DNA of 64,000 bases, taken from the NCBI RefSeq assembly GCF_025264625.1, contig NZ_CP093313.1, forward strand, positions 6,138,001-6,202,000. Reading direction: 5' to 3'. Each line of letters starts with the position of its first letter. The first letter of the stretch is position 1. The notes under the pieces are model-generated. The model was given only the letters and a program-made list of their open reading frames with translations. It ran no database searches and had not been told where the DNA came from. The position numbers and the translations under genes were made by a program. This document shows positions 33,694 through 42,568 of this stretch, one piece after another. Source of the DNA: Occallatibacter riparius. Its GTDB lineage: Bacteria; Acidobacteriota; Terriglobia; Terriglobales; Acidobacteriaceae.

Positions 33694-34095
33694 CTACGAA
33701 TGCGGTCCGACGCTCAGATCATGGCCCGCCGCCGGCACTCTGGCCTTAGCGGCAGCCCCTGCTTCCTTGCGCACCGCGAAAAAGCTTCCGGTGCCGGGAT
33801 TCGATCCAGCGGCCGCGTATCCCATAATGCCGTCCAGCGCATTCCGGGTCACATTCGCCGTGTAGATCAGGGTTGGATATTTGTTGAAGTTCCACGCCAC
33901 AAGACCCTCCACCTGAATCCAGCGCCCTCCGCCGAATTGATAGGTCCAGGTCCCGTCCGGATTGAAGGTCCACTGTGTCGTCGCATTGCTCACCCCAGGA
34001 CCGGAGTCGCCCCATGCAACGTGCCCATCCCAGGTGCCCACAATATTGGTTGCTGCTGCCATCGAGGCAGAGGCGTGAATGGCTTCAGTTAACAT
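33694..34095 (-). CDS. Hypothetical lipocalin-like protein
   Basis: 133 residues; AAAGGAG lies before the ATG. IVGTWDGHVAWGDSGPGV, WTFNPDGTWTYQFGGGRWIQVEG and WNFNKYPTLIYTANVTRNALDGIMGY form the strand pattern of small 'GTW' beta-barrel proteins. No signal peptide is seen. Function unknown. Confidence 0.7.
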   Translation of the reverse strand: MLTEAIHASASMAAATNIVGTWDGHVAWGDSGPGVSNATTQWTFNPDGTWTYQFGGGRWIQVEGLVAWNFNKYPTLIYTANVTRNALDGIMGYAAAGSNPGTGSFFAVRKEAGAAAKARVPAAGHDLSVGPHS

Positions 34096-34550
34096 CGCGA
34101 TTCTCCTTTCGTTCAGTTCGAGTTCGCGTCCCGCCGGCTGTTGATCAAAACCAGCGGCAGATCACGCTGCACCGCAGGCGAGAAGGCTGCTTCGCCCGCC
34201 GGCAATGTATCTCCGGGCTCGAGCACTGGTCTCGTGGCGGACTCGTCGATAACGAATCTCTTTGCAGATTTAAGGGGAAAATCTTCGCGCCTTCGCAGGC
34301 GTGGGGAACCGGAATCTCGCACCGTCCGGCGTCATCTCTCCGACGCTCGAATCGGTCGTCCTTAACGCACGAGCAACATACCCGGAGATCCGCGCGCGAT
34401 TACAGCACTTCTCCTGCATGAAGACAGTGACCGGAGTCACCTATCGGTGTGAGCTACAGGATCACAGCACCGCCGCAGAAAGACGCGTCTCTTTCGCCGT
34501 GACTCAACTCCACCCCGGCCCCAGCCCTGTGAAACCACATCAGGAGCCGA
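34096..34550. other. Spacer with only weak short ORFs
   Basis: 455 bases before the oxidoreductase stop. A 69-codon GTG-initiated minus-strand ORF (34113-34322) is open and 17 bases ahead of the lipocalin-like gene, but has no convincing ribosome-binding site or family match. Otherwise nothing is seen. Confidence 0.35.
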
Positions 34551-36080
34551 TCACACCCCGACCGCCTCCTCCTCATGCACAGGCGTCTCTGCCGCCACAT
34601 CGAACCTCACCCGATCCGCCCGGCAGATCGCCTTCACCGTCGGCCGCGCCGTCATCGGCCCCGAAGGCAGCCCACCCCCCGGCATGATCCATTGCCCCAC
34701 CATCATGAACTGCTTCAGCCCCGGCAGATGGTTCGGCAGCATCCGCATCCCGTCGCCCGGCTTGAACAGCCACCCCTCCTGGCTCCCGCACCAGTTCCCC
34801 GTGTAGCGCATCACCGTCGCCGGAGTCGACACGTCAACCGTCTCCACCGCGGCCCGAATTCCCGGCATCCGCCGCTCCAGAACCCCGATCACCGTCTCCG
34901 CAATTCGGTTCTTCGCCGAGTAGTACGCCATCGGAGCATTCCGCCGCAGTTCGTTCCAATACCGGAAATTCCGCGTCGGAAGAATGCACGTCACCGCCGT
35001 CTTACCCACCGGTGCAAACGTCGGGTCGAAGTGGAAGAACCGGAACCCCAGGTGCTCCACCGTCGTCTCCGGATCCACCACGATCGGTATCTCCAGAATC
35101 CGCGACACCATCGGCGGCTCGCCGCTCAAGTCCCGCGCCACACCCAGCGATACCTGCAGATACGACGCGAAGGTCTCGCCCTGCTGATACTGCTTCTGCG
35201 TCACGGGATCGATGTACCTTCCCCCCAGCAGCTCGAACACCGTCGTGTGCCCATCCGCCGCCGAGACCACCCAATCCCCCCGGACCAGTTCCCCGTTCGC
35301 CAGTTGCACGCCCACCGCCGTATCGCTCTCCACCAGCACACGGCGCACCCGCGCCTTGTACCGGATCTTTCCGCCGAGTGCCGCAATCTTCTCCTCGATC
35401 AACCGGATCAGCGCCTGCGACCCGCCGATGCAATACCCCGCATTTCCCGCGCCCATCCATGCCAGCGACAGCACCATCGCAATTGCCGGCAGCTTGCCCA
35501 CATCCCCCATCGAGAAGAAATTCCGCAGCATCGAATCCGAGAACCGGCTCCCGTACTCCTTCCCGCTCATCTTCGTCAGCCGCGACAGCAGCGGAAAGAT
35601 CGGAACATCCTGCAGCATGCCCCGCCAGTTCCCCGCCAACCCCCGCGACGGCTCCACAATCTTGAACTTCCGCAGGCTCCGGATCCCGTGCGTCAGCGCC
35701 CGGATCGGCGCCTCATCCTGCGGCGCATGCGCCAGCAGCTCCGCCTCCAGCCTGTCCGGATCCGTATACAGATTCAGCTCGCCGCCGCGCTCGTCTTCGA
35801 TCCGCGCAAACACCTCCGGATCCACAAACGTCAGCTTCTCGATGTCGCAGACCTCCTGCCACATCTCGTGGAACTCGCCCCCAGGTCGCGACCCCACCAG
35901 CCAGTGGAGGCATGTCTCGAAGGTGTAGTCGCCACGCTTCCAGCTCATCGCGAGACCGCCGGCCATGTCGTGCATCTCCAGCACTTCCACGTCGTAGCCG
36001 CACTTCAGCGCATACACCGCCGCCGACAGCCCGGCAATGCCGCCGCCAATGATCACAATCTTGCGTCCATTGCGTTCCAT
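34551..36080 (-). CDS. FAD-dependent phytoene-desaturase-like oxidoreductase
   Basis: 509 residues from MERNGRKIVIIGGG, with GGAGGAG 8 bases before; the longer frame is not needed. FAD-binding Rossmann motif KIVIIGGGIAGLSAAVYALKCGYDVEVLE at the N-terminus, then DMAGGLAMSWKRGDYTFETCLHWL, which matches the CrtI/retinol-saturase group. GGSQALIRLIEEKIAALGGKI and the C-terminal MMVGQWIMPGGGLPSGPMTAR complete the flavin site. No other carotenoid genes are near, so it could act on a carotenoid or another lipid. The exact reaction is not assigned. Confidence 0.9.
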   Translation of the reverse strand: MERNGRKIVIIGGGIAGLSAAVYALKCGYDVEVLEMHDMAGGLAMSWKRGDYTFETCLHWLVGSRPGGEFHEMWQEVCDIEKLTFVDPEVFARIEDERGGELNLYTDPDRLEAELLAHAPQDEAPIRALTHGIRSLRKFKIVEPSRGLAGNWRGMLQDVPIFPLLSRLTKMSGKEYGSRFSDSMLRNFFSMGDVGKLPAIAMVLSLAWMGAGNAGYCIGGSQALIRLIEEKIAALGGKIRYKARVRRVLVESDTAVGVQLANGELVRGDWVVSAADGHTTVFELLGGRYIDPVTQKQYQQGETFASYLQVSLGVARDLSGEPPMVSRILEIPIVVDPETTVEHLGFRFFHFDPTFAPVGKTAVTCILPTRNFRYWNELRRNAPMAYYSAKNRIAETVIGVLERRMPGIRAAVETVDVSTPATVMRYTGNWCGSQEGWLFKPGDGMRMLPNHLPGLKQFMMVGQWIMPGGGLPSGPMTARPTVKAICRADRVRFDVAAETPVHEEEAVGV

Positions 36081-36526
36081 CGCACACTCCTCCGCCCAGA
36101 GCATCGGAGTACCGAAGAACAATCCGAACCGACCCCATCTGCGCATGCGTGCAGCGTCTGCGCACGTGCGCAGCAACCTGCGCAGGGACGCAGCGATAGC
36201 CCGCGACCATCCTCCGGGCCCGTGTCCGCAGATTATGGGGCTACTCAGCCCCCGCCGCCGTGACAGCAGTCACCACCCGCCGTGATCACCAGAAGGTGGC
36301 GTCCCAGCCCCGAACCGAGGGTGCCCCATCCTTCGCGCGGCCTCATCGCGCGTAGGGTTGGAAACCAACCCAACCCCGCCTAGCCGCCTTTGTCTTTGCC
36401 TTTGCTTTTCTTTCTGTCATTCCCGAAGGGAATCTGCTGTTCGCCGCACTGCCGCCCGAGGCGGGAAGCCGAACACGCTCTTAAAGTTTCACTTGAAGTA
36501 CGACTACGCAAACCGCACAAGGCTAA
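36081..36526. repeat. Spacer with two dispersed repeat types
   Basis: From 36318, GGTGCCCCATCCTTCGCGCG, TTGGAAACCAACCCAACCCC (GTGCCCCATCC family). From about 36390, TTTGCCTTTGCTTTTCTTTC, TGTCATTCCCGAAGGGAATC and TGCTGTTCGCC (shared with 28345-28400). No gene is recognised. Confidence 0.7.
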
Positions 36527-36874
36527 CTAAACTATCCTCGGGTACTCGCTACCCATGCTCCCCTGTTCAATCGCCCCCAACCAATCCCTCAAGTTCTGCC
36601 TCAGCTCACTCACTGCAACCCCTTCAAAGCGCTCCGGATACCGCTCCAGTCTCCTCAGCGATCGCGTCAGCAGCGACCGCGCCCCCGCCACATTCCCGCG
36701 CCCCAGGTGATGAAAGGCCGCGGACACCTGAATCAGCGACTGCAGAAACGTCTTCTCCGGCTCTGCGCACCTCAGCCAGACCAGCTCCCAGTGCTCATGT
36801 GCCTCGAAGAACTCCCCCCTCCGGTAGCACCCGAGTCCCGCCGCCAGCTCCCCCTCCCCCCAGTCCCAGTTCAT
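36527..36874 (-). CDS. DUF309-domain protein
   Basis: 115 residues from MNWDWGEGELAAG. The ATG overlaps the stop of the anti-sigma gene as ATGA, so translation is coupled. The family core is GEFFEAHEHWELVWLRCAEPEKTFLQSLIQVSAAFHHLGRGN with paired histidines and glutamates, in a four-helix arrangement. The function of DUF309 is not established. It is the last of five overlapping or near-abutting genes in the regulatory operon. Confidence 0.85.
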   Translation of the reverse strand: MNWDWGEGELAAGLGCYRRGEFFEAHEHWELVWLRCAEPEKTFLQSLIQVSAAFHHLGRGNVAGARSLLTRSLRRLERYPERFEGVAVSELRQNLRDWLGAIEQGSMGSEYPRIV

Positions 36875-38283
36875 CGTTTCCCGTCCGCCCGCACCCGCCA
36901 ATGCTTCCCATCTTGGCTGGTCCACACAGTCCCCGCATCGGTGGTCATTTCGAACACCTGCCCGCCACCCGCAGGCACAACCGCGAGCCGCTCCGCCTTC
37001 CCCGCCCACTTCGGCTTGACCTTCTTCCAGGTCTTGCCCGAGTCTCGGCTCAGATAGAGACGTCCCGCACCATCCATGCTGAGCATCCGTCCGCCCACCG
37101 AAACCCGCGCAGCAGCAGCCGCACCCCCCGGCAGCTTCTCCTCCTGCAGCAGACTCGCGACAGAAACCTCCGCCGTATCCAGCGGCGCATTGTTCGTCTC
37201 CACTGTCACAGTCTGCGAAGCCGCACCCACAGTCAGCACCGGTTCGAGCTTCGCCACTTGGCTCCCCGTCAGCTCCACCGATTCCACGCGCGTGTTGAAT
37301 CCCCGCGCCGATACCCGCAGCTCATACTTCCCCGCCGGCACATCCGTAATCCGGAACCGCCCATCAAGCCCCGTCGCCACCTCCCGAACGGCCTTGTCCG
37401 CCCCCCCATTCAGGCTCACCGACGCCCCCCCAATCACTGCCCCACTCGCATCCTTCACCACGCCGCTCACTTCGCCCAGCGTCTGATCGTGCAAAACCTC
37501 AAGCGCCGCAAGATTCCGCCCCGTCAACGTAGCCCCCGCAACTGGATACTGCTGCTGCGCCGAAGGCCCTCCCTGCGCGGGCTTGTTCGCGGCAATCGCC
37601 TGCTGCTGCTGTGCCCCAGCATCCGCCACGGCCGCCGCAGCCGGCGCAGGCGCTGCCATGGCAGGAGGCGGCGGCGCAGCCGGAGCCGCAACCGCATTCT
37701 GCTGGAATCGCACCATATTCCCACGCGCCGCATCCAGCGCCTGCTCATTCGCCGTCACCGTCGGAGGCGCCTCCGGAGCCGCCTCGGGCACACCCACACC
37801 CAATCCACCACCCGAACCCCGTCCCCCACCAGACGCAGCCTTCCGGGCCTTAATCCCTTCCGCACCCTTGCTAGCCTGATCCGCCTCAATCGTCGGCTGA
37901 GCCTTCTGCATTCCCTCCGGCGATGGGGCATTCGCGGGACCAGTCGCCGGCGCCTCCACCCTCGCCATCTGCCCATCGCCCACCGGCGCGCCCGGCTGCC
38001 GCACATAGATCATGAGCGCCAAACCGAACGCCAGCACCGCCCCCGCCAGCCCGAACGGCATCCACCCGCGCCGCCACCACGCAGTGACCCGCCGATCCTC
38101 CGGCACCGCAACCGGCTCCGGATCTGCCACCCCCTGCGCCAGGAACACCATCTCCCGGCACGCCGCGCAGCCTGCCAAATGCTCCAGCATCTGCGCGCGC
38201 TCCTGCGCAGTCGCCGCCCCCTCCAGGAACAGGCTGATCTGGTCGGCATCGGGATGAACCCCGGTCTGGAACCGCTCCGTCAC
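36871..38283 (-). CDS. Anti-sigma-type protein fused to carboxypeptidase-regulatory and Ycf48-like domains
   Basis: 470 residues, GTG start overlapping the sigma gene stop (GTGA). Domain order: zf-HC2-like finger HPDADQISLFLEG...LEHLAGCAACREMV (residues ~9-45), one TM helix (WMPFGLAGAVLAFGLALMIYV, ~72-92), a Gly/Ala/Pro-rich linker, a carboxypeptidase-regulatory beta domain (~255-330: VSGVVKDASGAVIGGASVSL, GRFRITDVPAGKYELRVSARGF), then a BNR/Ycf48-like C-terminal part (LYLSRDSGKTWKKVKPKW). It should hold the adjacent sigma factor while sensing something in the periplasm. The beta domain is the same type found at the N-terminus of the TonB-dependent receptor at 42843. Confidence 0.85.
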   Translation of the reverse strand: MTERFQTGVHPDADQISLFLEGAATAQERAQMLEHLAGCAACREMVFLAQGVADPEPVAVPEDRRVTAWWRRGWMPFGLAGAVLAFGLALMIYVRQPGAPVGDGQMARVEAPATGPANAPSPEGMQKAQPTIEADQASKGAEGIKARKAASGGGRGSGGGLGVGVPEAAPEAPPTVTANEQALDAARGNMVRFQQNAVAAPAAPPPPAMAAPAPAAAAVADAGAQQQQAIAANKPAQGGPSAQQQYPVAGATLTGRNLAALEVLHDQTLGEVSGVVKDASGAVIGGASVSLNGGADKAVREVATGLDGRFRITDVPAGKYELRVSARGFNTRVESVELTGSQVAKLEPVLTVGAASQTVTVETNNAPLDTAEVSVASLLQEEKLPGGAAAAARVSVGGRMLSMDGAGRLYLSRDSGKTWKKVKPKWAGKAERLAVVPAGGGQVFEMTTDAGTVWTSQDGKHWRVRADGKR

Positions 38284-39227
38284 AGTCCTCCTTCCTTCCT
38301 GAGGAACGCCGGATCGCCCGGAGCTTGCAGCAGCTTTCGCAAATTCAAATCCAAATCCCCGGGATCGACGCCCAAAGCCTCCTCGGCGGCCCGGCGGCTC
38401 ATCCCCCGATTCTGCAACGCCTTCAACAACTTCTTCCTGACCTCCTCGGTCACGCGCTTCAGCTTGCGGCTCACCGTGGCCTCATGCACCCGCAGCACCC
38501 CGCCCAGCTCCAGCAGCGTTCTCCGGTCCAGATAGTACGCCGACAGCAAGAACCGCGCCTCCGCATCCAGACCGCCCAGAACCCCGCTTACCGCCTCGGC
38601 CAGTTCCGTCGCCTGCACAGGCTGCGGCTCGGCCACCGCGTTCGCCACCGGCTCCACATCCTCCAGCGGACTCTCCCGGTGCGTCTTCCTGAAATGGTTC
38701 ACATGCCGCTGCGCCAGCATGGCCCGCAGCCATCCCATCAGCGACCCGCGTCCCGAATACGTCTCCAGCGGCGACCACCGCCTGCCGTCCCTTTGAGTCA
38801 ATCCGAACAGTTCTGAATAAAGCGAGTCCGCCAGCTCCTCACCCAGCGAGCTTGACCGCGTAATCCCGATCGCCGCCTGCAGCACCGGCCCCCGAAACTC
38901 CGCCATGAATTGCGTCCACGCCGCCTCGCGTCCCAGCGCACACGCCCGCGCCAGCGCAAGCTCCCGCAGGTGCAGCGCCCGATAAAATGCCTGTCTCTGA
39001 TGAGCTTCCGCCGGCGCGCCGGCCGCCAATCCGAAGTTGCTCTTCCGTCCCGCCTCGTCCAGCGCCACCGCGAAATCCGCGAGCGTCAGGCCGAACGCCT
39101 CCGCCCCGCTCAGCCGATAGAGATCGTCCACCGCCTCCACGTCACGCAGACTCGAAGCCACAACATCCCGAGGCCGAACCTCAGCCGTTGCCTGCTCCAG
39201 ATCTGCGGAATCGGATGCGCTGTCCAC
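38280..39227 (-). CDS. Sigma-70-family factor, ECF-like
   Basis: 315 residues. Sigma2-like: AWTQFMAEFRGPVLQAAIGIT and LGEELADSLYSELFG, GSLMGWLRAMLAQRHVNHFRKTHR. Sigma4-like: LDAEARFLLSAYYLDRRTLLELGGVLRVHEATVSRKLKRV. An extra ~100 residues precede sigma2 and a short tail follows sigma4. It starts only 6 bases after the histidine kinase stop and overlaps the anti-sigma gene, so all are in one operon. Confidence 0.85.
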   Translation of the reverse strand: MDSASDSADLEQATAEVRPRDVVASSLRDVEAVDDLYRLSGAEAFGLTLADFAVALDEAGRKSNFGLAAGAPAEAHQRQAFYRALHLRELALARACALGREAAWTQFMAEFRGPVLQAAIGITRSSSLGEELADSLYSELFGLTQRDGRRWSPLETYSGRGSLMGWLRAMLAQRHVNHFRKTHRESPLEDVEPVANAVAEPQPVQATELAEAVSGVLGGLDAEARFLLSAYYLDRRTLLELGGVLRVHEATVSRKLKRVTEEVRKKLLKALQNRGMSRRAAEEALGVDPGDLDLNLRKLLQAPGDPAFLRKEGGL

Positions 39228-39233
39228 TCGCCC

Positions 39234-40694
39234 CTAAACTACACCATGTGCGCGCGGAGCAGCGTCTTCCGTGGCCGCCTCACCCAACCCGTTCACCACC
39301 GCAGGGGTCAGCCTCGTAGGAAGCACAACCCGCATCACCGTCCCCTTACCCAGCTCGCTCGAAGCCTCAATCGTCCCCTGCGCGGCATTCACAATGCTCT
39401 TGCAGATCGCCAATCCCAGCCCCGCTCCGCCCGTAGCGCGCGATCGCGAACTATCCTCGCGGAAGAATCGCTCGAACACCCGCTCCAGGTTCTCCGGCGC
39501 AATCCCCGACCCCGCGTCCCGCACCTCCAGCCGCACCTGGTCCCCCTCACGCTCGACTGTTACCACAACCTCCGCTCCCGCTGGGCTGTGCTGCAGCGCA
39601 TTCAGAATCAGGTTTGAAGCCAGCGTCCGAGCTGCATCCGCCGCCACACCAACCTGCGTATCGTGCAGCGCGCACCGCACCGTCGCTCCCTGCATCTCGG
39701 CAAAGCTGCGCAGCGCGTGCGCCGCCGACCGAACCTCTTCCGCGAGGTTGCACTCGCCGTTGGCCGCGCCACTGCGATCATCAAAGCTGGCCAGCGTCAG
39801 CATCTGCCGCACCAGCCCCTCCACGCGCTCGTTGTCTTGGAGTACATCCTCCAACCCCTGCCGATACTCCTCCGCCGTCCGAGGTCGCATGTCCAGCACC
39901 TGGATCGACGACCGCACCACCGCCACCGCCGTCTTCAATTCATGCGCCGCATCATTAATGAACCGATGCTGCCGCTCGAACGCCTCCCGCACACGCGCCA
40001 CCATCGCCGACAGCGCCTGCACCAGCGGCACCAGTTCCGTCACGCGCTCCGCAGAAGGCGGCGGCTCAAACGCCAGCGCATCTGTGTTGATTTGTGAAGC
40101 GCTCACCGCAAGCTGCTCCAGCGGAGACAGCAGCCGGCGCAGCAGCCATATCAGCACCAGCGCCGTCGCAAGTAACAGCCCCACGCTCACCATCAGGTAG
40201 AACTGGGTGGCCTCCACCGTCTCATGCCACAGGTGATTGGTCGTCGTCGCGTACACCACGGTGAACGGCCGCCGGATCCCCACGCCGTGCGTCTCATCGC
40301 GGTCGATAATGCGCAGCGCCTCGCGCTGCAGCACGCGAAATCGATGGTTGCCGTGCCGCGCATCGCGAAAGCCGTCCTTCTGCAGCGTCAGAAGCTCCGG
40401 CAACGCCTCCCCGAATTGCCCGATCAGCTTGCCGCTCGAGTTGAACACGGCGAACGAATCCCCCTTCGGAGCCGTAAACTCCTCCGGATTCACCGTGACA
40501 TTGTCCTCAGGGTCCTCGGCATCCTGCACCGCGCCCATCAGCGAGTCCGCGCGCCCCTCCAGCGAGATATCGAGGGACCGCATGCGGCTGCCCCACTCAT
40601 GCCACAGCGCGGTCGAAAGAATCCCCATCGCGCACAGCAATTCAATCAGCAGCACCGAGAGAATCGCCCGCCGCACCAGGGAATTACGCTTCAT
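39234..40694 (-). CDS. Sensor histidine kinase
   Basis: 486 residues. TM1 about 8-30, a ~135-residue periplasmic sensor region, TM2 about 166-187, HAMP (LLRRLLSPLEQLAVSASQIN), H-box RHRFINDAAHELKTAVAVVRS-type motif with phospho-accepting His, N-box NLILNALQHSPAG, G-boxes DAGSGIAPENLERVFERFF and GGAGLGLAICKSIV. Start overlaps the response regulator stop as ATGA. The signal is unknown. Confidence 0.93.
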   Translation of the reverse strand: MKRNSLVRRAILSVLLIELLCAMGILSTALWHEWGSRMRSLDISLEGRADSLMGAVQDAEDPEDNVTVNPEEFTAPKGDSFAVFNSSGKLIGQFGEALPELLTLQKDGFRDARHGNHRFRVLQREALRIIDRDETHGVGIRRPFTVVYATTTNHLWHETVEATQFYLMVSVGLLLATALVLIWLLRRLLSPLEQLAVSASQINTDALAFEPPPSAERVTELVPLVQALSAMVARVREAFERQHRFINDAAHELKTAVAVVRSSIQVLDMRPRTAEEYRQGLEDVLQDNERVEGLVRQMLTLASFDDRSGAANGECNLAEEVRSAAHALRSFAEMQGATVRCALHDTQVGVAADAARTLASNLILNALQHSPAGAEVVVTVEREGDQVRLEVRDAGSGIAPENLERVFERFFREDSSRSRATGGAGLGLAICKSIVNAAQGTIEASSELGKGTVMRVVLPTRLTPAVVNGLGEAATEDAAPRAHGVV

Positions 40695-41380
40695 CGCACT
40701 GCCTCATCCATCACGGCCAGCCTGTACCCGCGCCCCCGCAGCGTCTCCACCACCGCCAGTTCCGACGCATTCCGCAGCTTCCGCCGCAAATTCGAGATAT
40801 GCGCTTCAATCACGTTCGAGTGATGCTCCCACGTGAAGTCGTAGAGATGCTCCAGCAGCGTCTCCTTCGACACCACCGCGCGCGGATGATGCATCAGGTA
40901 CTCGAGAATCCGATACTCCGTCGGCGACAGGTCGATATCCTTCCCTGCCACCATCACTCTCTGCTCGGCGATGCTCACGACCACGGGCCCCACTTTCAGC
41001 GTCGTGTTCTTCACGCCCTTGCCCCGCCGGATCAGCGCCCGCGCCCGAGCAATCAACTCGCCCAGGTCGAACGGCTTGGTCATGTAGTCGTCCGCGCCCA
41101 GGTTCAGCAGCTCGATCGTGCTCTCCGCCCCGCTTACCGCCGTCAGCACCAGCACCGGCATCACCTGGTTGTTGCGACGCAACCGTCGCAACAACTGGTC
41201 CCCCCTCACCTTCGGCAGCATCAGGTCCAGGATCGCGAGATCGTAGCTCGTCACATCGCACAGCAGCAGGGCCTCTTCGCCATCGTGGCAAACGTCCACC
41301 GCATAGTTCGGCCCCTCGCGCAGCGCCGCCGCAATGTTCTGCGCCAGCCGAACTTCGTCCTCGACCACAAGCACCCGCAT
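40691..41380 (-). CDS. OmpR-family response regulator
   Basis: 229 residues from MRVLVVEDEVRLA; the ATG eight codons earlier is less likely. Receiver domain with Asp in YDLAILDLMLPKVRGDQLL and the conserved Thr/Lys in GADDYMTKPFDLGELIARA. C-terminal winged helix: LSPTEYRILEYLMHHPRAVVSKETLLEHLYDF and VIEAHISNLRRKLRN. It is the first gene of the regulatory operon and is phosphorylated by the kinase that follows. Confidence 0.95.
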   Translation of the reverse strand: MRVLVVEDEVRLAQNIAAALREGPNYAVDVCHDGEEALLLCDVTSYDLAILDLMLPKVRGDQLLRRLRRNNQVMPVLVLTAVSGAESTIELLNLGADDYMTKPFDLGELIARARALIRRGKGVKNTTLKVGPVVVSIAEQRVMVAGKDIDLSPTEYRILEYLMHHPRAVVSKETLLEHLYDFTWEHHSNVIEAHISNLRRKLRNASELAVVETLRGRGYRLAVMDEAVR

Positions 41381-41540
41381 CACCACCGAACCTAACACTT
41401 TCAACCTTAATCCCCGCTGAAATTCCCGGTGCCGGCAATCTTCCCTCTTTGGGTATCAATACACAGACGATAACCTTTAGCCTGGCGGAGTTGCGTCGTT
41501 CTTATTTCAACGGCAAGCCTGAGTCGCTTGGAGAGTCGCG

Positions 41541-42437
41541 TTGAAAGTCTTTTTGGTTGATGGCACCTACGAATTGTTTCGCCACTACTTCGGCGCCCCG
41601 AAGGCTCGGGACGCAAAGGGCCGCGAAGTGGGAGCGGTGCGAGGAGTCCTGGCATCATTGCTTGGCATGATGCGGGGCGGAGTCACCCACGTCGGCGTTG
41701 CCACCGACCACGTCATCGAGTCGTTTCGCAACAACCTCTGGGCAGGGTACAAGACCGGCGAGGGCGTTGAGCCCGACCTGCTCTCGCAGTTTCCCATCCT
41801 GGAGGAAACGCTCGCCGCAGCCGGCATTACGGTCTGGCCAATGGTGGAGTTTGAAGCCGACGACGCCCTCGCCTCGGCCTGTGCCTTCGCCTTGAAGGAT
41901 CCCCGAGTCGAGCAGGTTGTCATCTGCACACCAGACAAGGACCTTTGCCAATGCGTTCGTGGATCGCATGTGGTGCAGTTGGTCAGGCGGACGGGCGTCA
42001 CCATCGATGAAGCCGGCGTCTTCGCCAAGTTTGGCGTGACTCCGGAGTCGATCCCCGACTACCTTGCCCTCGTGGGCGATTCCGCTGATGGCTATCCGGG
42101 TCTTCCCGGCTGGGGAGCAAAGTCCAGCGCCTCTGTGCTGGCCAAATTCGGCCACATTGAATCCATTCCGGCATCCGCACGGGACTGGCATGTGAATGTA
42201 ATGAACTCGGCTTCTCTGGCTGACACTTTGTCGCGCGAGCGTAAGCTTGCCCTGCTCTTCAGAATCCTCGCCACCCTCAGGAGCGACATCCCCCTTCTCG
42301 ATAACGTGGACAGCTTGAAGTGGACTGGACCTCAACCGGACTTTGACGCAATCGCCAGACTGCTCGACGAAGCCGTAACCGAAAAGACGACCCGGAAACA
42401 GCCCAAAGTGAGAACTGGAGCGAACCAAACGGTTTGA
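41541..42437 (+). CDS. Stand-alone 5'-3' exonuclease (PolA N-domain-like)
   Basis: 298 residues from a TTG; no in-frame ATG precedes the conserved start KVFLVDGTYELFRHYF. Metal-binding aspartates are at LVDGTYE, ATDHVIESFRNNLWAGYKTG, EFEADDALAS and CTPDKDLCQC. The H3TH segment is PDYLALVGDSADGYPGLPGWGAKSSASVL. It should act as a flap endonuclease/exonuclease. The stop codon lies inside the -35 element of the next transcription unit. Confidence 0.88.
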   Translation: MKVFLVDGTYELFRHYFGAPKARDAKGREVGAVRGVLASLLGMMRGGVTHVGVATDHVIESFRNNLWAGYKTGEGVEPDLLSQFPILEETLAAAGITVWPMVEFEADDALASACAFALKDPRVEQVVICTPDKDLCQCVRGSHVVQLVRRTGVTIDEAGVFAKFGVTPESIPDYLALVGDSADGYPGLPGWGAKSSASVLAKFGHIESIPASARDWHVNVMNSASLADTLSRERKLALLFRILATLRSDIPLLDNVDSLKWTGPQPDFDAIARLLDEAVTEKTTRKQPKVRTGANQTV

Positions 42438-42462
42438 CCTTGAGGACAAATAACGATATATT
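42434..42462 (+). promoter_or_regulatory. Strong promoter for the cysteine-rich leader
   Basis: TTGACC (42434-42439) and TATATT (42457-42462) are 17 bases apart, near-consensus sigma-70. The -10 ends 7 bases before the ATG of the first leader ORF, so the transcript should start at or within a base of that ATG (leaderless). Confidence 0.7.
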
Positions 42463-42469
42463 CCGCAAT

Positions 42470-42541
42470 ATGGACGTTCGTTTCATGCCCGCTGGCTGTT
42501 GTTGCGCGTGTTGTCCCGCGCTGTGCCGGCCGTGTGCGTAA
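42470..42541 (+). CDS. Cysteine-rich leader peptide 1 (23 residues)
   Basis: ATG to TAA in 24 codons. The peptide begins MDVRFMPAG, then GCCCACC, then PALCRPCA: 7 cysteines in 23 residues, with cysteine codons in runs of three and two. There is no ribosome-binding site, but the promoter spacing suggests leaderless translation. It is followed by a terminator-like hairpin and lies 300 bases ahead of the TonB-dependent receptor. It fits the pattern of an attenuator peptide whose translation reports cysteine supply, or whose nascent cysteines bind metal. It is too short for ordinary gene calling. Confidence 0.6.
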   Translation: MDVRFMPAGCCCACCPALCRPCA

Positions 42542-42568
42542 GCTGAACTCCTCTCAGTTTCGTTTCGA

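Noticed and set aside
34575..36263. 562-codon ORF opposite the oxidoreductase
   Set aside because: Arg/His/Pro-rich shadow frame with no motif and no ribosome-binding site; the minus-strand gene has clear FAD motifs.
36358..38535. 725-codon ORF opposite the anti-sigma and DUF309 genes
   Set aside because: Begins in dispersed repeats and is low-complexity Arg/Pro/Ser; antisense shadow.
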